Numbered from the stretch's first letter, positions 31,681-43,382 are shown. The stretch is 64,000 nucleotides of DNA from Puniceicoccaceae bacterium (GCA_040224245.1 JBEGIR010000085.1:1-64000); one strand, 5' to 3'. Notes: a model not told the origin generated them from the sequence alone. Numbers and translations are program-made.

Positions 31681-32133
31681 ATGGTGCAAACCGACTCCAA
31701 ATCCACTGAACGCGAAAGCCACCTGCGGCTGATTGTGATCTTCCACTACGTGCTTGGAGCCGTAGCGGGCATGTTTGCCATGTTCCCCATCCTTCATCTG
31801 TTGTTTGGTCTGATGATGCTGTTCTCCCCGGAATCGTTCGAAGGACAGGGAGAGGCTCCGCCCGCATTTCTGGGCTGGTTCTTTGTCGTCCTTGCCGGAG
31901 TCTTTATTGCCTTGGGTCTCGCATTTGCCGCCTGCGTGATCGCAGCAGGTCGCTGCATCCAGAAGCGCACACGCTATCTGTTCTGTCTCGTGATGGCGGG
32001 CGTTCAGTGCATGTTTGTTCCCTTTGGCACAGTCCTTGGCGTATTCACCATTCTACTCCTGATGAACGAGGACGTGAAGGCCATGTTCGCAAGCCATTCC
32101 AAGCCAACCGGATCGAATCTTTCGGTATCTTGA
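31681..32133 (+). CDS. Unknown integral membrane protein
   Basis: 150 residues with four predicted membrane segments (LIVIFHYVLGAVAGMFAMF; ILHLLFGLMMLFSP; FLGWFFVVLAGVFIALGLAF; LFCLVMAGVQCMFVPFGTV and following). Charged N- and C-terminal tails are short. No family is recognised with certainty; similar small four-helix proteins are annotated as hypothetical. It stands alone. Confidence 0.65.
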   Translation: MVQTDSKSTERESHLRLIVIFHYVLGAVAGMFAMFPILHLLFGLMMLFSPESFEGQGEAPPAFLGWFFVVLAGVFIALGLAFAACVIAAGRCIQKRTRYLFCLVMAGVQCMFVPFGTVLGVFTILLLMNEDVKAMFASHSKPTGSNLSVS

Positions 32134-32167
32134 TCTGAGGATTTCACAGAAGGAACATTCCTGTTTC

Positions 32168-32229
32168 GTCATTGCAGCTCTGCTGCACTCTTATCATCTG
32201 AGGAATTTGAGAAATCCGTGGTTCAAATT
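32168..32229 (+). repeat. Dispersed repeat g, copy 2
   Basis: Plus-strand copy of the 29793-29861 repeat, including GCAGCTCTGCTGC and GAAATCCGTGGTTCAAATT. Confidence 0.8.
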
Positions 32230-32267
32230 ATTGAAGGGGAGTCGCCGTCAGCGGGTTATCATGCTTC

Positions 32268-32363
32268 ATGAGAATCCCCCTACTCTTCTGTGCATTGACC
32301 TGGAGTGTGTGCATGCACGCACAACTGATGAAACCCCTCGCAATCGATGAACGGCACCCATGA
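32268..32363 (+). pseudogene. Possible truncated exported-protein start (signal-peptide relic)
   Basis: ATG 32268 opens 31 codons: MRIPLLFCALTWSVCMHAQL, then eleven more residues and TGA. The first 19 form a good signal peptide ending HAQ, after which the frame ends almost at once. It may be the 5' end of a deleted secreted-protein gene; chance cannot be ruled out. Confidence 0.3.
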
Positions 32364-32551
32364 ATGGCAGGTTTGGAGAAAATGCCTGCATCGCTTCGCA
32401 CCGCTGCTTTTCCGTGACGAACCCAAACCGCTGTTTCAATAGTCCGAAACATCCAGTTCTGCGATTCTTCATTGCTGACATCGCACTCAGTTGAATCTGA
32501 AAAACCCGAAGTGCAGTTGATTTTTCTCAATCGCGTTGCGAGGGTGTTTGC

Positions 32552-33247
32552 ATGAAAACCCTTTTGATCACCGGGGCCAATCGCGGCATTGGACTGGCGC
32601 TGACCCGGGCGCTGCTGGAAAATGGCCACTCGGTCATGGGCACTTACCGTGACGCGGCCCGCTCGCAAACCCTGCTGGATCTAGCTGCCGAATCAAACCG
32701 ACTGCACGCCCTTCAGGCTGATGTCACGCACGCCGGCGACCACACTCGACTGGCCGAGCAGATTGATTCACTGGGCGGACTCGACTGGGTCATTCACAAT
32801 GCAGGAGTCGCCGCATGGGGGCCACTCGAAACCGAGAGCGAAGAACGCCTGCTCGACACCTTTCGGACCAATGTGGTTGCACCGCTCCTGCTAACGCGCG
32901 CATTACTGCCACTGCTGAGGCGAAGCCAGGACGCCAAGGTCTGGATGATTTCCTCCAAAATGGGTTCCATCACAGAGGCAAAACGCATCCCCGGCCCCAA
33001 CTACGCCTACCCCATCAGCAAGGCTGCATTGAACATGGCAGGCGTGCAGCTCGCACGGGAACTTGCGCCCTTCAAGATTCCCGTTTTCCTGCAGACTCCG
33101 GGTTGGGTGCGCACCGACATGGGTGGGGAGAGCGCGGATTTGAGCGTGCAGCAGTGTGCCAGCGCGCTGCTCAAGCAGTTCCACTCACTCAGCTTCGCGG
33201 ATTCCGGTTGTTTTCAGGAATTCGACGGCAGTCCTTTGCCGTTTTGA
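32552..33247 (+). CDS. SDR-family oxidoreductase
   Basis: 231 residues. The Rossmann NAD(P) motif is TGANRGIGLAL (residues 6-16), NAG is in VIHNAGVAAWGP, and the catalytic Ser-Tyr-Lys are in WMISSKMGSI and NYAYPISKAAL. The tail FLQTPGWVRTDMGGESADLS is typical of the sniffer/CsgA-like carbonyl-reductase subgroup. Its substrate is unknown. GCGAGG about 10 bases before the ATG may serve as the ribosome-binding site. It is convergent with the lipase-like gene (19-bp gap). Confidence 0.9.
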   Translation: MKTLLITGANRGIGLALTRALLENGHSVMGTYRDAARSQTLLDLAAESNRLHALQADVTHAGDHTRLAEQIDSLGGLDWVIHNAGVAAWGPLETESEERLLDTFRTNVVAPLLLTRALLPLLRRSQDAKVWMISSKMGSITEAKRIPGPNYAYPISKAALNMAGVQLARELAPFKIPVFLQTPGWVRTDMGGESADLSVQQCASALLKQFHSLSFADSGCFQEFDGSPLPF

Positions 33248-33266
33248 ATGGAAGCGTTGCCGCAGC

Positions 33267-34898
33267 TCACTTCGCAAGCTCGGGAAAATCTTCTGTAAAC
33301 TTTACCCATCCGGTCTCCGCTGGAGTCTGTGCTGGAACCTCAGGGTTCAAAGCCGCGAGAAATTGCTCCTGATGCGAACTCGCTGGCTCAACCTCGCCGT
33401 TGGCGAGCGCACGCAACAGGTAACCGAAGGTCTTCAGGATGTGCAGCTCGATTTCAGTATAACGACCCGGTTGTTGTTCAGAGTCCACCACAAACCCACC
33501 CTTCGAGATCAATTGCAGCTGCGGCTCAGGCAGAGGTGAGCGAATTACGGACAACCATTCATTCACCTGTTCCACTGCCACCGGATGGCTCAGTACTCCC
33601 GCATGGGAGGCGCGCATCCCGGTGATGGAAGAGTCCCCCGCCTGAATCAACGAACTGAGCTGACTGTCCACCGGAACCACACCGTCGCTTCCCTCCTGAT
33701 TGGCCACATCCTCGTCTGTCAACGCACAGAAGAGCACCCGATGCTGCACCTGTCCACACAGCGATTTGCGGAACAAATTCTCAATGAAGGATGAGCCGGG
33801 AGCAAGGTCGCGCCAGGCGGGAACCACCAGCGGTGCCCGGGCGACTCCCACCGCAGCCGACTTTATTCCACCAAACGGAGAGGCGAGCGTCACAAACAAC
33901 CCAACCTTGCGCTGCCCGTTTCGCTCCAGATGGAGATTCAGAGCATCGCGCACAATCAACCCACCCATGCTGTGGGCAACGATGACGCATGGGGTTTCGG
34001 ATGGCGGGATGATCTGACCGGATAAAAAAATGTCGTAGAACAATTGACTCAATCGCCCCAGCTCCAATCCCGAGGGATAGTGGAAAAACCACGCTGCATA
34101 GCGATCTCGATCCAAGCGTTCCACCATCGACTCAAAATCCGCCGCCGTACCACCCATTCCATGCACAAAAATCACTGGCACTTTGTGAGGGCTGTCCTCC
34201 TCCAACGCATAAAACATCAAGGGAGCCATCTCCATGAAGGCAGAAGGATCATACATTCCGAGTTCGGACATGTATCGGGAGAAAATGGAATCGTCCAATG
34301 CGCGCAGGGTGCCCTCAGGGTAGAAGAGCGAACGTTCCAGCGAACGCGATTCAGCCGGGCCGTAGTCGACTGGAAAGGTGGATATTGTGATGCGTGTCTG
34401 CGGGTCACCCTCCAGATCCATGTTTGCGGCCACGCGACCGGGGTAGGTCTCTTCATCCAGTGAAAGGGTTGTGCTGCCGTCGATTTCATCGACCTGAAGC
34501 GTTCCATCACGATTTCGATCCGTCGCCATCACCAGATGATAGTTACCTTCCGGCAAATTCATCCCGTAGAAGGATCCGGAACGCCCCAGGCGGAACACAT
34601 CCACAATCTCATCCGGCTGCAAGTCATTGGAAACCGCGAGAACCACAACCGGAGCTCCTGAATGATCAGCGGAATCACCCTCGATGCGTCCGTATACAAA
34701 AAACGTGGGTTCTTGCAGGATATGCTTTGCAGTCGCGAGCTTGGGTTCATGGCGGTGTGACTGCTCATAATCGCGTTGCGCCTTGACCTGTCCAAGGTAA
34801 GTACAGCCGCTTCCGAGCAAAACGCAAAGGCATGCGAGCAGTGCACCCCGCCGCCGGAACTCATCACAGGACGAATTCCTCCGAAAGACGGCAATCAT
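33267..34898 (-). CDS. Lipoprotein alpha/beta-hydrolase (lipase/PGAP1-like)
   Basis: 543 residues. An N-terminal leader ends in the lipobox LLGSGC (Cys near 32). Residues about 60-180 form an Ig/EF-like N-terminal region (DRNRDGTLQVDEIDGS resembles a calcium-binding EF loop). The hydrolase domain has the oxyanion HGMGGTAADF and the nucleophile elbow VIVAHSMGGLIVRDAL, with a late Asp and His (SDGVVPVDSQL, ASHAGVLSHP). It probably acts on lipid esters at the outer membrane. It ends five bases before the neighbouring desaturase frame on the same strand. Confidence 0.88.
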   Translation of the reverse strand: MIAVFRRNSSCDEFRRRGALLACLCVLLGSGCTYLGQVKAQRDYEQSHRHEPKLATAKHILQEPTFFVYGRIEGDSADHSGAPVVVLAVSNDLQPDEIVDVFRLGRSGSFYGMNLPEGNYHLVMATDRNRDGTLQVDEIDGSTTLSLDEETYPGRVAANMDLEGDPQTRITISTFPVDYGPAESRSLERSLFYPEGTLRALDDSIFSRYMSELGMYDPSAFMEMAPLMFYALEEDSPHKVPVIFVHGMGGTAADFESMVERLDRDRYAAWFFHYPSGLELGRLSQLFYDIFLSGQIIPPSETPCVIVAHSMGGLIVRDALNLHLERNGQRKVGLFVTLASPFGGIKSAAVGVARAPLVVPAWRDLAPGSSFIENLFRKSLCGQVQHRVLFCALTDEDVANQEGSDGVVPVDSQLSSLIQAGDSSITGMRASHAGVLSHPVAVEQVNEWLSVIRSPLPEPQLQLISKGGFVVDSEQQPGRYTEIELHILKTFGYLLRALANGEVEPASSHQEQFLAALNPEVPAQTPAETGWVKFTEDFPELAK

Positions 34899-34903
34899 CC
34901 CGT

Positions 34904-36028
34904 TCAGTGCGCGTGTTCGAGCTGATACTTGCGCCCGATCAACGCCGTAGTCTCCACCCAGGCCGACCAGGTTGAACGCAGTTGACGCTGGATCATGCGC
35001 ATTTCCACCTGGATGAGCTTGCGTGTCTCCGCAGAAGCCGCCTTGCGCTTTTCCACAACCAGACGGCTCAAGCGTGAGGACTGCGTATTAAAAGTCTCAT
35101 ACAGATCGGAGAGCTTCTGGTGGAAAGCCGCAGCAGCGGGATCGGTGTGGTGGCGCAAGTGGTGCTCGAAGAAATCTGAAATCAGATGCAAATCCTTGCG
35201 CACAATGATCTTCTGCAAGCGTATGTTATCTACGCGTCGCAGGTTGCTTACCCATCCGAGTTTGGCTGCAGTCCAGATGATCCACTTGGTCGGATCAAAA
35301 TGCCACCACTTCACGCCGTTGCGATAATCGTTGGCAAAAGTGTGGTGATAGTTGTGATAGCCCTCACCAAAGGTGAGCAGCGCAAGCACGGCGTTGTCCA
35401 CCGCACTGAGTTCCTTGGCATAGGTGCGCGAACCCCAGGTGTGAGCAAGGGAGTTGATGAACCAGGTGCTGTGGTGGATGCAGAAAACGCGCAGCACAAA
35501 CGAAAAATACAGGGCCGTCACGGGATGCATGAACAGGCACGCCAGACCGAGGACCGCCAGATTGACCACAATCGTCAGCAGCAGGAAGTGACGGTGCTGA
35601 AACATCACGCGTGGATTTTTGACAAGGTCGTCCACGACACTTTCGTCAATTTGCTGGCGGTAGTCGAGCAGCCAGAGAAAGTGCGCATACCAGAACCCTT
35701 TTTTGATGGAATAGGGGTCTTCATCCGTGTCCACATGCGTGTGGTGTTTGCGATGGTCGTAGGACCATCCCAGGGCAGACCATTGGAATGCAAGCGTTGC
35801 AAGGCACAACACAACGGCTTCAAAGATCGGATGCGCCTGATAGGTCTTATGGGAGAACAGACGGTGATACCCAACTGTGATTGAGAGTCCACCCAATAGG
35901 TTGGTAACGATGAAAAAGCCAACTCCCACCCATGAAAAATGCTGCACGACCCACGGCAGGAGTGCCAGCAGCAGGATGTGATAGGTCACCAAAAATGCCA
36001 ATATGTCCCAGTTCTTAATGCGTTTCAT
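34904..36028 (-). CDS. Fatty-acid (acyl-CoA) desaturase with C-terminal extension
   Basis: 374 residues from ATG 36028 (in-frame ATGs at 36079 and 36133 would add charged residues ahead of the first membrane helix). The three histidine boxes are HRLFSH, HRKHHTHVDTD and HNYHH, between hydrophobic segments, as in delta-9 acyl-CoA/acyl-lipid desaturases. About 90 residues after the last box form an alpha-helical charged tail (SDLYETFNTQ, KRKAASAETRKL, QLEHAH) longer than the family norm. It introduces double bonds into membrane acyl chains using oxygen; the neighbouring bd oxidase genes are on the opposite strand. Confidence 0.93.
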   Translation of the reverse strand: MKRIKNWDILAFLVTYHILLLALLPWVVQHFSWVGVGFFIVTNLLGGLSITVGYHRLFSHKTYQAHPIFEAVVLCLATLAFQWSALGWSYDHRKHHTHVDTDEDPYSIKKGFWYAHFLWLLDYRQQIDESVVDDLVKNPRVMFQHRHFLLLTIVVNLAVLGLACLFMHPVTALYFSFVLRVFCIHHSTWFINSLAHTWGSRTYAKELSAVDNAVLALLTFGEGYHNYHHTFANDYRNGVKWWHFDPTKWIIWTAAKLGWVSNLRRVDNIRLQKIIVRKDLHLISDFFEHHLRHHTDPAAAAFHQKLSDLYETFNTQSSRLSRLVVEKRKAASAETRKLIQVEMRMIQRQLRSTWSAWVETTALIGRKYQLEHAH

Positions 36029-36366
36029 TCCAATTCTACTTCCATTTCCAATACAGGGCAGTTGTGAGCGCTGGGCCATTTTTGATTCATCGCCTTTGAT
36101 GCGCTCCACTCCTGCCTCGGAGAAACATTGCATTCACTTTTCCAAAATTACCAGCCCTAATGCCCAAAATCATTCCTTCTTATGATTCGCCGCGTAACTT
36201 GTCCTGTTTTGCATGAGCCATACTCAAGGTAGGAATGAACCCGCATCTCAACTGCGTGTGTCACACGCCTTGCATGCCCGCTCTTCAGTGCTATGCTGTG
36301 CGACGGAACCCGCGCAGCGTTTCCACTCGCGTTGCCAATCTGATGCCTACACCCTGACCCGCCGCC

Positions 36367-38702
<2,336 letters not shown>

Positions 38703-38779
38703 GCGCAGTTGCATCACTCCTGCCCAACAGGCAAGCTCGGAAAAACACTGCCCGCCCAAGGCTCAGGCATCCACAAAAC

Positions 38780-39928
38780 CTAGTAGCGCTGCATCAGGGT
38801 GAGCAGTTCCCGGTCAAGCTGGTGTCCATGCCAATCCTCGTAGTTCACATCGCTTCGCTTGGAATCAAGCACTCCAAAATCCCCTCGAAAATTCCACAGG
38901 GCAAATCCGATGTCGTGCTGCTTGAGCAGGGACAACACTTCTTCCATCCATGGTAAAAACACCTTGTGCGGAGTATAGCGGTAACAGCCAAACTCTCCGC
39001 AATGCACCCCGATGCCCTGCCGAACCAACTCGGCCCACGGGGCAAACTGGATTGCGAGTTCCTTCGCACCGGAGTACGATCCATCCTCATTCGCATACGG
39101 CCACTGCGGAACTGGCCAATCGGCATTCTCGCCCACCCACGTTGCCTTGTAATGCGTCAGGCGAAACGGATCGTAGGCGTGAAATGCCTGAGCAACCGGC
39201 TCATCAAGCAGATTCAACACCACCTCTCGCCCCACTCCCGTGCCATCGATGATCACGATGCGGTCAGGCGAGATGTCATGGATGATGCGCTGACCGCGCA
39301 GCATCACCCGTCGGTAATCCTGACGACTCATCTTCTCGCCCACGTTCGGAGCCTCGTTCACCAAATTAAAACTCAACTGTTCGCGGGAATACCCACGATA
39401 GCGGCGAGCCAGCAAGTCCCAGAAAAACGCAAAGGCGTCCTCAGCCTGCGCATCCTTGAAGAGATTAAATGGCTCCCGCTCCCACCCGTTGATGCAATAT
39501 CCCGGCGCACGGTGCATGTTCACGGTCACGTGCAGTCCATACTGTGCGCAAAGCTCGACCGCACGGTCCATACGCTCAAGAGCGCGCTCATCAATATTGC
39601 GAATTTCATCGAGTGCCATGTGCCGGGTTTCACGCCAGGTTCCCTCTACAAAAAACCAGTAGTCAAAGGGCAGGCGCACATAATCAAAGCCCCAATCGCG
39701 AATCCACTGCAGATCACTTTCCTTCAACATCTGATCGCCATACTGGGAGTTTGACGAAAATGCGGAGAAAAACGCCATCAGGTTAAACCCACGCCAGCGC
39801 GGGATCGCGTTCTTCGCAGCAGGAGTTGCCGCAGTGGCAGCCTGAGTCGCCAAAGGCAGGCTGATGGTGGAAGCTGCCGTCGCAGCCAGACCCGCTTTCA
39901 AAAAATCACGGCGATTGGTCGGAATCAT
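38780..39928 (-). CDS. GH5 family glycoside hydrolase, Tat-exported
   Basis: 382 residues from ATG 39928, chosen because the twin-arginine signal NRRDFLKAGLAATAAST follows at once. The TIM barrel shows VRLPFDYWFF, VTVNMHRAPGY, the acid/base Glu in LSFNLVNEAPN and the nucleophile Glu in GVHCGEFGCYRYT, the GH5 (clan GH-A) signature. Specificity (cellulase, mannanase, glucanase) cannot be told from this. Convergent with cydB (77 bp). Confidence 0.9.
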   Translation of the reverse strand: MIPTNRRDFLKAGLAATAASTISLPLATQAATAATPAAKNAIPRWRGFNLMAFFSAFSSNSQYGDQMLKESDLQWIRDWGFDYVRLPFDYWFFVEGTWRETRHMALDEIRNIDERALERMDRAVELCAQYGLHVTVNMHRAPGYCINGWEREPFNLFKDAQAEDAFAFFWDLLARRYRGYSREQLSFNLVNEAPNVGEKMSRQDYRRVMLRGQRIIHDISPDRIVIIDGTGVGREVVLNLLDEPVAQAFHAYDPFRLTHYKATWVGENADWPVPQWPYANEDGSYSGAKELAIQFAPWAELVRQGIGVHCGEFGCYRYTPHKVFLPWMEEVLSLLKQHDIGFALWNFRGDFGVLDSKRSDVNYEDWHGHQLDRELLTLMQRY

Positions 39929-40083
39929 AGTGGGGTTTCCTCGGTTTGGGGTTAATGGGGATGCCACCAATCAACTGCTCGCAGACCTCCGGGTCAACGC
40001 AAGCAACTCGCAGAGTTGTTCATGTTATTGAACACTTCAATACCAGCCCGAGTGCCTATTCTGCGCTCTCACCCACCTCTATT

Positions 40084-40200
40084 CCATCGTAGCGGGAACT
40101 TCCAGCCCGCGCCTTCCATCCCCAAACCATCGTAGCGGGAGCTTCCAGCCCGCGCCTTCCATCCCCAAACCATCGTAGCGGGAGCTTCCAGCTCGCGCAC
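40084..40200. repeat. 43-bp direct repeat, 2.8 copies
   Basis: Units start at 40084, 40127 and 40170: CCATCGTAGCGGGAGCTTCC, then AGCCCGCGCCTTCCATCCCC, then AAA. Each holds GCGGG/CCCGC arms around AGCTTCCAG. The third is shortened. They lie in the 466-bp gap between the divergent GH5 and Gfo/Idh genes, which otherwise shows no gene. A single copy in reverse orientation is at 54521-54545 and a degraded copy near 25370. Confidence 0.88.
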
Positions 40201-40394
40201 CCACCGCGCGCCTTCATCCTCAGACGCACACACGGTGACACTTCCTGCTCGAATCACACCGTCCATTAATTCCAATTTGACAGCCAGCCGGAGTTTCGGA
40301 AGGTATCGCAACAGCGTGATGCGCATTGACACCCCCGCTTGATGCTGCATTCGCAAAAATCGACCCATACCAAACCCCAACAGTTACGCCCACT

Positions 40395-41795
40395 ATGAAC
40401 CCTGATCCATCACCCCGCGCCGTTGATCTGCCCTGGAGCCGACGTGAATTCATCAAAACCACTGGTCTCGCAGTCGGTGCCGCCTCAGTGCTTGGCGCGA
40501 CCGGCACACTCAGTGCCGCACAGGGAACCTCACCCAAACCGGGCAGCAAGCTTCGCATTGCCATCGTCGGTGTCGGTGGACGTGGTGTGCATCACGTACG
40601 CGCCTACGCCAAAGAGCAGATCGTTGCATTTTGCGATGTGAATCGCAGCACCGAAAACACCACAGGACTCGGTTGGTACACCACGATCAAGGAGCCACTG
40701 GAGCGTTTTCCGGACGTACCACTGTTTGAGGACTACCGCGTGATGCTGCGCAAGATGGGGGATTCCATCGACGCGGTTTCCATCGCCACTCCCGACCACA
40801 TGCATTTTCCCATCGCCAAGGCCTGTATCGAAGCGGGCAAACATGTGCTGGTGGAAAAACCGCTCACCCACACTGTCTGGGAAGCGCGCGAACTGCTGCG
40901 GCTGGCCCAGAAGCATGGGGTTGTCACGCAGATGGGCAATCAGGGCCACGCCAACGAGGGTACCCGCCTCGTGCGTGAATGGGTGCAGGCTGGAGTGCTC
41001 GGAGACATTCGCGAGGTTTTCCACTGGACCAACCGTCCCGTCTGGGAACAAGGACCTCGCCGCATCGACCACTCCAACGGTGCTCCCAAGATCCCCAAGG
41101 AACTCAATTGGAACCTCTGGCAGGGCGTTGCCAGGGAACAGGCCTATGATCCCGCTTATCTCCCCTTTGAGTGGCGCGGCTGGTGGGAATACGGCTGCGG
41201 CGCACTCGGCGACATGGCCTGCCATGTCATGGACTCTGCCTTCTGGGCGCTCGATCTCGGCTATCCGGAGACGATCGAAGCCAGCGCAACTTCCTTCAAC
41301 GAATGGAGCGCTCCCAAGACCTCCCATGTCATTTATCAATTTCCGGCCCGGGGTTCCATGCCACCTGTCACGGTTCACTGGTTTGACGGCGACCTCAAAC
41401 CACCCATTCCCGCACACGTGCCACGCGACTTCGATTTTGGAACCAGCGGCACATTTCTAGTGGGTTCCGAAATGACCGCCCACACCCCGGAATATTCGGA
41501 GAGTGTGCGTCTCTACCCGACAGAAAAATTCATGGAGGTGCGGCCAAAGCTGCCGCCCAAAACGATTCCCCGCATCAAGGATTCCAATCACTTTCAGGAG
41601 TTCATCGATGCCTGCAAGGGTGGACCGGCCTGCGGTTCACGCTTTGAATATTCCGCACCGTTCACCGAAACCGTGTTGCTGGGCAACATCGCGATCCGCG
41701 CAAAACAGCGCCTGCAATACGATGCTGAGCGAGCGCAATTCACCAACTCGGACTACGCAAACTCGCTGTTGACGAAGTCTTACCGTTCATTCTGA
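40395..41795 (+). CDS. Gfo/Idh/MocA family oxidoreductase, Tat-exported
   Basis: 466 residues from ATG 40395; the twin-arginine motif SRREFIKTTGLA sits near residue 18. The Rossmann start is RIAIVGVGGRGVHHVRAYAK; DAVSIATPDHMHFPIAKACI and HVLVEKPLTHTVWEARELL carry the EKP motif. The C-terminal ANSLLTKSYRSF ending is typical of the exported planctomycete/verrucomicrobial group. It probably oxidises a sugar or inositol derivative in the periplasm with a bound NAD(P), as in the glucose-fructose oxidoreductase type. Its 3' end overlaps the convergent phosphatase by 56 bp. Confidence 0.93.
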   Translation: MNPDPSPRAVDLPWSRREFIKTTGLAVGAASVLGATGTLSAAQGTSPKPGSKLRIAIVGVGGRGVHHVRAYAKEQIVAFCDVNRSTENTTGLGWYTTIKEPLERFPDVPLFEDYRVMLRKMGDSIDAVSIATPDHMHFPIAKACIEAGKHVLVEKPLTHTVWEARELLRLAQKHGVVTQMGNQGHANEGTRLVREWVQAGVLGDIREVFHWTNRPVWEQGPRRIDHSNGAPKIPKELNWNLWQGVAREQAYDPAYLPFEWRGWWEYGCGALGDMACHVMDSAFWALDLGYPETIEASATSFNEWSAPKTSHVIYQFPARGSMPPVTVHWFDGDLKPPIPAHVPRDFDFGTSGTFLVGSEMTAHTPEYSESVRLYPTEKFMEVRPKLPPKTIPRIKDSNHFQEFIDACKGGPACGSRFEYSAPFTETVLLGNIAIRAKQRLQYDAERAQFTNSDYANSLLTKSYRSF

Positions 41796-42945
41796 GGCAG
41801 GGATTACAGCGGACTCCACCGCTGTGGTGTCCGCAACCATTCACATGCACACCGGAGGCGACCCTCCGCACCCGCTTACCTGCATCAAGGGTTTGCACAT
41901 ACAGGGGAAACTGCAGCTCGCTGATCGGTTCACTTCCCTCGAGAAGGATCTGCACCGTTCCAACGCCTTCGGAGGGTCGCAGTGTGATCAGACCATAGTT
42001 GATCGCACCGCTGAACACCCCCACCCGCAGGGCATTGGGTTCATCTTTCAGTCCACCCGGTCGGTTTAATGCGCTTGAGGTCGCATCGATCAGTTGAGAA
42101 CCATGCGATAACTCCAGCAGGGACAACTCCGAATGGTGGCGATCTCCCGAAATGACCAGAGCTTTGCCCGGACAGTTTGCATCAATCCAGTCGATCAGGC
42201 GCTGCCGCTCCCCGGGAAAATTGGCCCACTTCTCAAAAGCATGCTCGGCAGAGAGCAGCTGGATGCTGCTGCCGATAATGCAGAAATCAAATTCATCCCC
42301 GTTGAGCAGGGGTTGTAACCACTTCCACTGCGCCTCTCCGAGCAGGCTGCCTTCAGGGTCAGGCTGATACACCGCAAACGGTTCACCCTCACGCTGGATA
42401 CGCTCGAGCGGACCACGAAAGGTTCGTGTGTCCAAAAGGATGAAGCGGAGCCGAAATCCATCGCCTACCACACGATCCACGTGGTGGTAGATGCCTTCCC
42501 GCGTAAAGATTTCATGTGTTTCCGGAAGATCCAGAAAGCGCGCAAATTCCAACTTGCTGGCCTCTTTCATCGCATATTCCCGACCGCCGTCATTCAGACC
42601 GTAGTCATGGTCATCCCAGGTGCCGAGCACCTCGGCGCGCTGCCGCAGCGCCTGGTAGCCGGGTTGCGCCTTGTTGCGCTCGTATTTCTCACGCATCACC
42701 GACATGTCTTCCGTGTCTCCGTAGATGTTGTCACCAAGCCAGACCCAGAACTGCGGCTCCTGCAGGAGGATGTCGTCCCAGAGGGGTTGCGGTAGATCCT
42801 GATGATTGCAGGAACCAAAGGCGATGCGGATGGAATCGTCCGAACCTTGCTCATCCGCACTTACTAGTGACCCTGCCCCAAGCAGCGCCATCGCCAACCC
42901 ATTGACCACACCCCATCGCACCCACTCAAACCAAATTTTGTTCAT
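41740..42945 (-). CDS. PhoD-like alkaline phosphatase family protein, exported
   Basis: 401 residues from ATG 42945; a signal peptide (VVNGLAMALLGAGSLVSA) follows. The metallophosphatase core shows IAFGSCNHQD, VWLGDNIYGDTEDM, LGTWDDHDYGLND and LVISGDRHHSELS, matching PhoD-type phosphodiesterases/alkaline phosphatases that use Fe/Ca. It acts in the periplasm on phosphodiesters or phosphomonoesters. The last ~40 residues are poorly conserved and run 56 bp into the end of the Gfo/Idh gene on the other strand. Confidence 0.9.
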   Translation of the reverse strand: MNKIWFEWVRWGVVNGLAMALLGAGSLVSADEQGSDDSIRIAFGSCNHQDLPQPLWDDILLQEPQFWVWLGDNIYGDTEDMSVMREKYERNKAQPGYQALRQRAEVLGTWDDHDYGLNDGGREYAMKEASKLEFARFLDLPETHEIFTREGIYHHVDRVVGDGFRLRFILLDTRTFRGPLERIQREGEPFAVYQPDPEGSLLGEAQWKWLQPLLNGDEFDFCIIGSSIQLLSAEHAFEKWANFPGERQRLIDWIDANCPGKALVISGDRHHSELSLLELSHGSQLIDATSSALNRPGGLKDEPNALRVGVFSGAINYGLITLRPSEGVGTVQILLEGSEPISELQFPLYVQTLDAGKRVRRVASGVHVNGCGHHSGGVRCNPCLRMNGKTSSTASLRSPSW

Positions 42946-43079
42946 ACTCCCAAGCAAACCAAAGCGTTGGGTTTGGCAAAACCGAATGCTCCATCTCACG
43001 AAATTGTAACCTTTATTGGATTTTCTTCTTTCGGCGTGCCAGATACGCGCCCAACTCCTCTGCCCCGCTCTCGCACGAG

Positions 43080-43099
43080 CGGAATTTGGTAAAATTCCG
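43080..43099. repeat. Dispersed palindrome, perfect copy
   Basis: CGGAATTTGGTAAAATTCCG: arms CGGAATTT/AAATTCCG around GGTA. Confidence 0.85.
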
Positions 43100-43149
43100 G
43101 GCATTGCAGTGGAAGTATACCCGTTCCGCCATTCGCACCTGCACGCGGT

Positions 43150-43169
43150 CCGAATTTTTCCAAATTCGG
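43150..43169. repeat. Dispersed palindrome, perfect copy
   Basis: CCGAATTTTTCCAAATTCGG, followed by CTAC. Identical to the 20-mer at 44843-44862 on the other side of the cardiolipin synthase gene. Confidence 0.88.
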
Positions 43170-43382
43170 CTACAAAGTCCATGCGTTGCGAGTGATCCTC
43201 ACGAACTATCCGGATTACGTAGACGACTCCGATATGAGACCCTATCCCATACAAAGGGGATGCGGCTGTTTTCCCTACCCCATGCGTGTCCACTTTGCAC
43301 GAAGCAGGTTGAACAAATCTGCGATTTGCTTCAGGCTGCAATACCAAACGATGCCCTGCGCTCGTCGTTGTTTCTCTCTACC

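Larger units (their letters stand above)
32134..32551. other. Intergenic region with repeat g and a gene-start relic
   Basis: 418 bp. It contains repeat g (32168-32229) and a 31-codon frame that looks like a bare signal peptide (32268-32363). The remaining 190 bp before the SDR gene show no gene. Confidence 0.6.
42946..43382. other. Intergenic region with two palindrome copies
   Basis: 437 bp between the divergent phosphatase and cardiolipin synthase starts. Two copies of the dispersed palindrome (43080 and 43150) lie 50 bp apart. The rest shows no convincing gene; the cardiolipin synthase frame is open back to 43086, but those residues lack family similarity. Confidence 0.6.
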
